Source: Clostridia bacterium (GTDB taxonomy: Bacteria > Bacillota > Clostridia > Christensenellales > CAG-138). Taken from it: DNA of 46,233 nucleotides. Positions 41,285 to 46,233 of the stretch are shown here, in pieces. The notes beneath the pieces were generated by a model. That model saw only the letters and a list, made by a program, of their open reading frames with translations, ran no database searches and was not told where the DNA came from. Position numbers and translations under genes: made by a program. The stretch lies in assembly GCA_016292635.1 (NCBI GenBank), contig JAEDIC010000016.1, forward strand, positions 1-46,233, given 5' to 3'. Position 1 is the first letter of the stretch. Each line of letters starts with the position of its first letter.

Positions 41285-42174
41285 AAACAAAGCTTATATC
41301 CATGGCGCTTTGCGCCCTGCTGCTGACCGGCTGTACCGCACCCGTTCAGGCAGAGCCGGAACCTACCTTGAGGATGACGGTTGTATCCGCAAGCGACGCC
41401 TTTGCGGAAATGATGGAGGCTCAGGCGGGAAATGAGATACTAATAAACGCCGCAGACAACCTTGAGGATGCGGACGGTGAAATAACCCTGCTGTATATGC
41501 CTGAGGCGGAGGATGTGGAAAACATTGCGGGCAGCGGCGTGGTTATGACGGATGACGACAGTATCCTTCCGCAGAATGTGGCCGCCGTGTCCATAGATAA
41601 CGACGCCGCGGTCCGGGCCGCATGGGACGCCCTTTACAGCTATCCCACCCACAGCAGCCCGATACGCCTGCTGACGCTTACCGAGGGCGAAGACGGACCT
41701 TCCCGGGAGATATTTCAGGAAATGCTGGAGGCGGGCAAGCTGCAGGATAAGGGCAGCTATATCAGAAGCATAAACGAACAGACCCCGGAGGAATGGATGA
41801 CCGAGGCTCTTGGCAGCGTTGCCGTGGGTTTGCTGGATACCATATATGCGGAAACGGAGGAACTTGCCATTGCCGCCTATGACGCCCTGAAGGCGGCGGA
41901 GCGCAACGACTCCGTTGAGGTGATATGCCCCGTGATGACGGATAAACTCATTGAGCTCATGGTGGAGGACCATTGGAGCATGGGTATATGCGTTGGCGCA
42001 AGCATGAAGGAAGGGGCTGAGGCCATGCTGAAGCTGGCGGAGGTCCTTGCGGAAACAGGCGAAGCGCAAAGCGTTGTCCTTGAGCCCATGGTGATATATT
42101 CCGATGATGTAAAGGCGCTGGTGGATTCCGGGATTACGGATATACAGGATATAATTGGCGCGCTGATGGGCTGA
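41281..42174 (+). CDS. Orphan substrate-binding-like lipoprotein
   Basis: A 297-residue lipoprotein with a signal peptide and lipobox LLTGC (C18). The mature part alternates hydrophobic strands and charged helices in the manner of periplasmic-binding (sugar/autoinducer type) folds: LRMTVVSASDAFAEMM, ITLLYMPEAEDVENI, ADGIKAYD-like AAYDALKAAERNDSVEVI, MVEDHWSMGICVGASMKEGAEAMLKLA. No permease or ATPase genes are adjacent, so an ABC importer role is unlikely; it is translationally coupled to the L,D-transpeptidase, suggesting a wall-related role. Acidic overall. Confidence 0.65.
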   Translation: MKTKLISMALCALLLTGCTAPVQAEPEPTLRMTVVSASDAFAEMMEAQAGNEILINAADNLEDADGEITLLYMPEAEDVENIAGSGVVMTDDDSILPQNVAAVSIDNDAAVRAAWDALYSYPTHSSPIRLLTLTEGEDGPSREIFQEMLEAGKLQDKGSYIRSINEQTPEEWMTEALGSVAVGLLDTIYAETEELAIAAYDALKAAERNDSVEVICPVMTDKLIELMVEDHWSMGICVGASMKEGAEAMLKLAEVLAETGEAQSVVLEPMVIYSDDVKALVDSGITDIQDIIGALMG

Positions 42175-42192
42175 TAAATACATACGGGATAT

Positions 42193-42223
42193 AGGCTGTC
42201 CTTATGGACGGCCTTTGTGTTTT
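42193..42223 (+). terminator. Terminator of the L,D-transpeptidase operon
   Basis: AGGCTGTCC pairs with GGACGGCCT (one G-U) around TTAT, followed by TTGTGTTTT. Confidence 0.75.
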
Positions 42224-42241
42224 AAAAAAGCGGGGTTTTTC

Positions 42242-42270
42242 TTCACAAAAGGGCCGCGCAAAGGTATAAT
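42242..42270 (+). promoter_or_regulatory. Promoter of tkt
   Basis: TTCACA (42242-42247), 17 nt, TATAAT (42265-42270), with a leader of about 80 nt rich in A and T. Confidence 0.75.
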
Positions 42271-42357
42271 ATCATCAGGATATATATGGAAATATCAATC
42301 TTATTTCGTTAAATTGGCATAATAAAATATTGGATAACTAAAGAAAGGAAAGTACAA

Positions 42358-44328
42358 ATGAACACTATCGACACCATGGCTGTAAAAAGCATAAGGTTCC
42401 TGGCGGCGGATGCCATCAACAAAGCCAAGAGCGGACATCCCGGCCTTCCCATAGGCTCTGCGCCAATGGCTTATACCCTCTGGAAGCAGATGAAGCACAA
42501 CCCCGCAAACCCCTCATGGCAGGGCAGGGACAGATTCATCCTCAGCGCGGGTCATGCTTCCATGCTGGAGTATGCCCTGCTGCATCTTTTTGGCTATGGG
42601 GTCACAATTGAGGATATTAAGAACTTCCGTCAGTGGGGCAGCCCCACCCCCGGACATCCCGAATACCGCCATACTGCAGGCGTTGAAGCTACCAGCGGCC
42701 CTCTGGGCCAGGGCGTTGCCATGGCAGTTGGCATGGCGATGGCGGAAGCTCGCATGTCCGCCCATTTCAACCGGGAGGGTTATCCTGTTGTGGATAACTA
42801 CACCTATGCCCTCTGCGGCGATGGCTGCCTTCAGGAAGGCGTGGCATCCGAGGCCGCGTCCTTTGCCGGCACCCAGAAGCTGGGCAAGCTGATTCTGTTT
42901 TACGACCGCAACTATATCACAATCGAAGGCCGCATAGAAACCACCTTCGCTGAGGATGTGAACGGACGCTTTGCCGCATACGGCTGGCATGTTCAGGAAC
43001 TGCCCTGCGGCGAGGATATGGATGCCATCGCAAAGGCCATAGAGGCCGCCAAGGCGGAGAAGGATAAGCCCTCTATGATAATCGTAAATACCCAGATAGC
43101 CTACGGCACCCCAAAGCAGGGCAAGGCCAGCGCCCACGGCGAGCCTCTGGGCGAGGAAGCCACCGCCGCCATGCGGGAGTTTTATCAGTGGGACTATGCT
43201 CCCTTTGATGTGCCCGCCGAGGTATATGCCTACTTTGATGAGCTGAAGAAGGGCTATGCGGCAGAGGAGGCCGAATATAACAAGATGTTTGACGGCTACA
43301 AGTCCGCATATCCCGAGCTTTATGCAGAGTGGCAGCAGTGGCATGATGATGCCCTGCCCGAGGCGCTGCTGAAGGATGAGCGCTTGACTGCGGCGGATAA
43401 GCCTGCCGCAACCAGGGCCACTGGCGGAAACGCGCTGAATGTTATCGCGGAATATATGCCCAACCTGTTTGGAGGCAGCGCAGACCTGGCTCCCTCCAAC
43501 AAGAGCGAGCTTAAGGGCAGGGCCTATTTCTCCCACGAGGACCGTGACGGCGCAAATGTGCATTTCGGAATCCGTGAATTTGCCATGGCCGCCATATGCA
43601 ACGGCATAATGCTTTACGGCGGCCTCAGGGCATACTGCGCCACCTTTATGGTATTCTCGGATTACCTTAAGCCCGCCATGCGTATGGCGGCGCTGATGAA
43701 GCTGCCCGTAATATATATACTTACCCATGACAGCATAGGCGTGGGCGAGGATGGGCCCACCCATCAGCCCATCGAGCACCTGGCAAGCATCCGCGCAATA
43801 CCCGGCGCAGCCCTGTTCCGCCCTGCTGATATGAAGGAGACCGCAGGCTGCTACATTGCGGCGCTCATGGGCGATAAGCCTGCGGCTATGGCCCTTACCC
43901 GCCAGAATCTGCCCCAGTATGCCGAGACCTCCGTTGAAGGCGCCATGAAGGGCGGCTATGTGATGAAGGACTGCGAAAAGCCCGATGTTATCCTTATAGC
44001 AACCGGCTCCGAGGTTGAGCTTGCCATGAAGGCCGCGGATGCACTGGCTGAAAAGGGCAAAGCTGCAAAGGTGGTTTCCATGCCCTGCATGGAGCTGTTT
44101 GAGGAGCAGAGCGAGGAATACAGGGAGAGCGTGCTGCCCTCTGCCGTTCGCGCCCGGGTGGCGGTGGAAGCAGGCAGCTCAATGTGCTGGTATAAGTATG
44201 TTGGCCTTGACGGAGAAACCGTGTGCATAGATCACTTTGGCGCATCCGCCCCCGCGGGAGTACTGTTTAAGGAATTCGGATTTACCGTGGAAAACGTGGT
44301 TGCCGTAGCGGAAAGAGCAATGAAATAA
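42358..44328 (+). CDS. tkt: Transketolase
   Basis: A 656-residue full-length transketolase, moving two-carbon units between pentose and hexose phosphates with thiamine diphosphate. The N-terminal domain opens SGHPGLPIGSAPMAY; the TPP/Mg site is G154-DG with N185 about 29 residues on (DRNYITIEG, where most enzymes have DSNGISIDG). The central pyrimidine domain includes FFGGSADL-like LFGGSADLAPSNKS and THDSIGVGEDGPTHQP, and the C-terminal domain ends near residue 656. AAAGGAAAG precedes the ATG. Stands alone with its own promoter. Confidence 0.97.
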   Translation: MNTIDTMAVKSIRFLAADAINKAKSGHPGLPIGSAPMAYTLWKQMKHNPANPSWQGRDRFILSAGHASMLEYALLHLFGYGVTIEDIKNFRQWGSPTPGHPEYRHTAGVEATSGPLGQGVAMAVGMAMAEARMSAHFNREGYPVVDNYTYALCGDGCLQEGVASEAASFAGTQKLGKLILFYDRNYITIEGRIETTFAEDVNGRFAAYGWHVQELPCGEDMDAIAKAIEAAKAEKDKPSMIIVNTQIAYGTPKQGKASAHGEPLGEEATAAMREFYQWDYAPFDVPAEVYAYFDELKKGYAAEEAEYNKMFDGYKSAYPELYAEWQQWHDDALPEALLKDERLTAADKPAATRATGGNALNVIAEYMPNLFGGSADLAPSNKSELKGRAYFSHEDRDGANVHFGIREFAMAAICNGIMLYGGLRAYCATFMVFSDYLKPAMRMAALMKLPVIYILTHDSIGVGEDGPTHQPIEHLASIRAIPGAALFRPADMKETAGCYIAALMGDKPAAMALTRQNLPQYAETSVEGAMKGGYVMKDCEKPDVILIATGSEVELAMKAADALAEKGKAAKVVSMPCMELFEEQSEEYRESVLPSAVRARVAVEAGSSMCWYKYVGLDGETVCIDHFGASAPAGVLFKEFGFTVENVVAVAERAMK

Positions 44329-44347
44329 CACCAGGCAACGCATATAC

Positions 44348-44370
44348 GGCGTCGCTCTTTGGGCGGCGCC
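44348..44370 (+). terminator. Possible weak terminator after tkt
   Basis: GGCGTCGC pairs with GCGGCGCC (one G-U) around a 7-nt loop, followed by a mixed AATATTTT run. Read-through into the next gene is likely. Confidence 0.4.
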
Positions 44371-44393
44371 AATATTTTAAAGGGGGTGAAAGC

Positions 44394-45080
44394 TTGATAA
44401 AAAACATACTGCTGGATTTGGATAATACCATATTGAACTTCAGCGTGGCGGAGCGCATGGCAGCTAAGAATGCCCTCTTAACCGCCGGCATTCAGCCCAC
44501 GGATGAGATGCTTACAAGATATCATGAGATAAACGAGGATCAGTGGCGGCTGCTTGAGCTGGGGGAGCTTTGCCATGAGCAGATAAAGGTAAGAAGATAC
44601 GAGCTGCTGTTTGAGGAGGCGGGCATAGACAAATCTCCCCTGGAAACCGCAAATATATACGAAAGCTTGCTGGGCATAGGCCATTACTTTATGGAGGGGG
44701 CCGAGGAACTGCTTCGGAAACTCAGCGGAGAATACCGCCTGTATCTCGCCACAAACGGCGCATCCTCCGTGCAGAAAAGCCGCATAAAGAGCGCGGATAT
44801 AGCAAAGTACTTCCGGGGGATATACATTTCGGAAGACGTGGGATACAACAAACCGGATGTCAGATACTTTGAAGCCTGCTTTAAAGATATACCGGATTTT
44901 CGCCGGGATGAGACCGTGATGATAGGGGACAGCCTTACATCGGATATGCGGGGCGGCATAAACGCCGGCATAAAAACGGTTTGGTTCAACCCAAGCTGTG
45001 CAGCCAATTCAAGTGATATTTTGCCGGATTACGAGGTAGGCAGCCTTGACGAAATACCTGCCCTTATGGAGCGGCTGTAA
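44394..45080 (+). CDS. yjjG: YjjG-family HAD nucleotidase
   Basis: A 228-residue haloacid-dehalogenase phosphatase of the YjjG branch, which removes the phosphate from non-canonical pyrimidine nucleotides. Motif I is LLDLDNT (nucleophile D8, D10), motif II LYLATNGA (T near 119), the lysine is in NKPDVRYFE and motif IV is MIGDSLTSDMRGG. The cap is the four-helix C1 type. The start is a TTG with AGGGGGTG 5 nt upstream. Its terminator has been split by the IS200-type element. Confidence 0.85.
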   Translation: MIKNILLDLDNTILNFSVAERMAAKNALLTAGIQPTDEMLTRYHEINEDQWRLLELGELCHEQIKVRRYELLFEEAGIDKSPLETANIYESLLGIGHYFMEGAEELLRKLSGEYRLYLATNGASSVQKSRIKSADIAKYFRGIYISEDVGYNKPDVRYFEACFKDIPDFRRDETVMIGDSLTSDMRGGINAGIKTVWFNPSCAANSSDILPDYEVGSLDEIPALMERL

Positions 45081-45090
45081 ACAGCAAAAC

Positions 45091-45102
45091 AAAAAAGCAC
45101 CC
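45091..45102 (+). terminator. Left arm of a terminator split by the insertion
   Basis: AAAAAAGCACCC is the exact complement of GGGTGCTTTTTT at 45989-46000. Joined, the two arms form a 12-bp terminator hairpin for yjjG with flanks also fitting a minus-strand terminator. Confidence 0.75.
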
Positions 45103-45308
45103 TTGTGGCCATGCAAGGAAAGCTTCTTAACCTCACCGGCATAGCAAGGGGCTTATTGTTCCTCGTACTCCCGTACTTGGAGCTGCCGCTAAAGCAACAA
45201 ATCAAAACCACCAGTTAAACTGATGATATGCAAAAGCCCTAAAAGGGCATATTGCAGGCCAGCGTCTCAAGACGCATTGAATGGTCCGTCAATAGCATTA
45301 CTATTACA

Positions 45309-45335
45309 GGCCGCCGCTAAAGCGGCCTGTTTTTA
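45309..45335 (+). terminator. Plus-facing terminator within the IS, antisense to tnpA
   Basis: AGGCCGC and GCGGCCT pair around CGCTAAA and run into GTTTTTATG on the plus strand. It would stop transcription entering from yjjG and may have replaced the split terminator. Confidence 0.65.
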
Positions 45336-45806
45336 TGCCTTTGTATTCTTGTCGCCCGTAAACGGGTCATAATACCCTTTAAATGATATCTGATCTGCTG
45401 CTATATCCTCCTGTAATTGATTTCTAATGTATTCTTCAATCACCTTCACATTTCTTCCTACTGTATCTACATAATATCCTCGGCACCAGAAATGTCGATT
45501 CCCATATTTATATTTTAGATTTGCATGACGGTCAAATATCATCAGCGCACTTTTCCCCTTTAGGTATCCTACAAACTGTGCCACACTTAAGTTCGGCGGT
45601 ATACTTACCATCATGTGGATATGATCCGCGCATGCCTGCGCTTCTATTATTTCCACTCCCTTTTGTTCGCACAGTTTTCGCAAAATCGTTCCTATGTCTG
45701 CCTTTATTTTTCCATATATCTCTTGCCTTCGATACTTTGGTGCAAAAACTATATGGTATTTGCATCTCCATTTACTGTGTGATAAGCTTTTGATGTCATC
45801 TTGCAT
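45333..45806 (-). CDS. tnpA: IS200/IS605-family TnpA (Y1 HUH transposase)
   Basis: A 157-residue single-strand DNA transposase of normal length. The HUH metal motif is H62-I-H64 in ADHIHMMVSIPP, and the catalytic tyrosine is Y126 in EEYIRNQ with Q130 following. The N-terminal HSKWRCKYHIVFAPKYRR is the family hallmark. AAGGAGGT lies 7 nt before the ATG. It appears intact and could be active. Base composition is more AT-rich than the surrounding genes, indicating recent transfer. Confidence 0.95.
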   Translation of the reverse strand: MQDDIKSLSHSKWRCKYHIVFAPKYRRQEIYGKIKADIGTILRKLCEQKGVEIIEAQACADHIHMMVSIPPNLSVAQFVGYLKGKSALMIFDRHANLKYKYGNRHFWCRGYYVDTVGRNVKVIEEYIRNQLQEDIAADQISFKGYYDPFTGDKNTKA

Positions 45807-45965
45807 GACCTAGACCTCCTTTGTTTTTGATGTGGTTGACGGACCTTCATCATTCTAACATTGGGGGTCTACTGCTTGAAGCTTTTTATTCCACCAGCAT
45901 AGCTGGTGGTTGTTTTTCGCTGAAGCTACAACCGGAGTGGCGCCGCTAATGCTACGCCACTCCGC

Positions 45966-46052
45966 TTAAAACTTAATATTTCCTGCTCGGGTGCTTTTTT
46001 CTACTGTCCAGTTTTTCTGATGCTGTTCAATGATCAGGGCTTTTTTATTCAT
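45966..46052 (-). CDS. Short ORF crossing the right IS junction (28 aa)
   Basis: The frame begins MNKKALIIEQHQKNWTVEKS at an ATG with AAGGATG upstream and enters the IS after about 20 residues, ending at 45966. Before insertion it would have run through the terminator stem, so it is either the start of a disrupted gene or a small leader-type peptide. No family recognised. Confidence 0.3.
   Translation of the reverse strand: MNKKALIIEQHQKNWTVEKSTRAGNIKF
45989..46000 (+). terminator. Right arm of the split terminator
   Basis: GGGTGCTTTTTT, complement of 45091-45102, followed by CTACTG. Confidence 0.75.
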
Positions 46053-46233
46053 CTGATATCACATCCTTATGAACTATTGAGATATTAAAGCTATCATTGG
46101 AGAGGACATGGGAAGAATGCCCTCTCCAAGGTGCTCATACGTTCAATATCTTATAGCTGACAACTGGATCATAGTATCGCTCTATCATTATAGTTTATTG
46201 TTCTATTCGGGGAACAACTGAGAAACGATATCC
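46053..46233 (-). promoter_or_regulatory. Minus-strand promoter and structured leader at the right edge
   Basis: TATAAT (46192-46187) with a weak TTCCCC 16 nt upstream on the minus strand. The leader holds a hairpin TTGGAGAGG/CCTCTCCAA (46097-46105 with 46121-46129, inner CAT/ATG), flanked by imperfectly complementary AGATATT/AATATCT stretches. It leads to the 28-codon ORF. The region does not match a riboswitch class I know. Confidence 0.45.

Larger units (their letters stand above)
45103..45988 (-). mobile_element. IS200-type element (tnpA only) inserted in a terminator loop
   Basis: About 880 bp, bounded by the two arms of the split terminator. It carries a single minus-strand Y1 transposase (45333-45806), no tnpB, and several hairpins typical of single-strand transposition: CCTTG-n8-CAAGG (45101-45118), AGGCCGC/GCGGCCT (about 45309-45329, with a plus-facing T-run), CCACCAGC/GCTGGTGG (about 45892-45911) and GGAGTGGCG/CGCCACTCC (about 45934-45964). 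The exact cleavage sites cannot be fixed by eye. No target duplication is seen, as expected for this family. Confidence 0.85.

Overview
The window looks like chromosomal DNA from an anaerobic, low-pathogenic-signal member of the Clostridia (Bacillota), probably an uncultured gut-type lineage. The grounds are strong AGGAGG-type ribosome binding sites, the clostridial gene order yajC - TIGR04086 - recJ - apt - relA - dtd - MBL hydrolase - hemZ, the DUF421/DUF4363 pair, an oxygen-independent coproporphyrinogen-type enzyme, a flavodiiron protein and Hsp33. Lineage is an inference; no rRNA is present. Genes are fairly GC-rich with frequent ATA isoleucine codons; the IS200-type transposase at the right end is visibly more AT-rich.

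Layout. 1-530: the 3' end of a probable cardiolipin synthase, a hairpin-rich spacer and tRNA-Ala(GGC). 584-5641 (minus): an operon of a SAM methyltransferase, a small HExxHxxGxxD metalloprotease-like protein, Hsp33, a TPR protein and a THUMP RNA methyltransferase. 5806-7729 (plus): an LCP cell-wall protein and an M15-like/peptidoglycan-binding protein. 7763-12186 (minus): PQQ-propeller membrane protein, HflX with an N-terminal JAMM-like domain, and thymidylate kinase. 12408-13453: a divergent pair, a 64-residue membrane protein facing an XRE/S24 repressor, with three phased palindromes over a consensus promoter. 13737-14857: DUF421/DUF4363. 14927-23571 (minus): stringent-response, repair, translation-quality and secretion cluster. 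23735-26580 (minus): DUF2156, SIMPL and DUF4349 proteins. 26772-28873: two convergent EamA transporters separated by a structured dispersed repeat. 29052-32696 (plus): Na/Pi symporter, AraC and Crp/Fnr regulators, then the second repeat copy in opposite orientation. 32997-35018 (minus): KtrA/KtrB potassium uptake. 35265-36419: flavodiiron FprA. 36480-38530 (minus): serA and serC. 38896-45080: YegP-like protein, zinc-ribbon protein, L,D-transpeptidase with an orphan lipoprotein, transketolase, YjjG-like phosphatase. 45091-46000: an IS200-type element inserted in the loop of a terminator hairpin, followed by a structured leader.

Most of the window is housekeeping. The parts that deserve attention are the S24 repressor/small membrane protein module with substituted catalytic residues, the paired structured repeats with a compensatory base change, the metzincin-like protein next to Hsp33, the JAMM-HflX fusion, and the IS200 insertion that splits a terminator. 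Convergent gene pairs are usually separated by shared bidirectional terminators, and many genes in operons overlap by ATGA or GTGA junctions.
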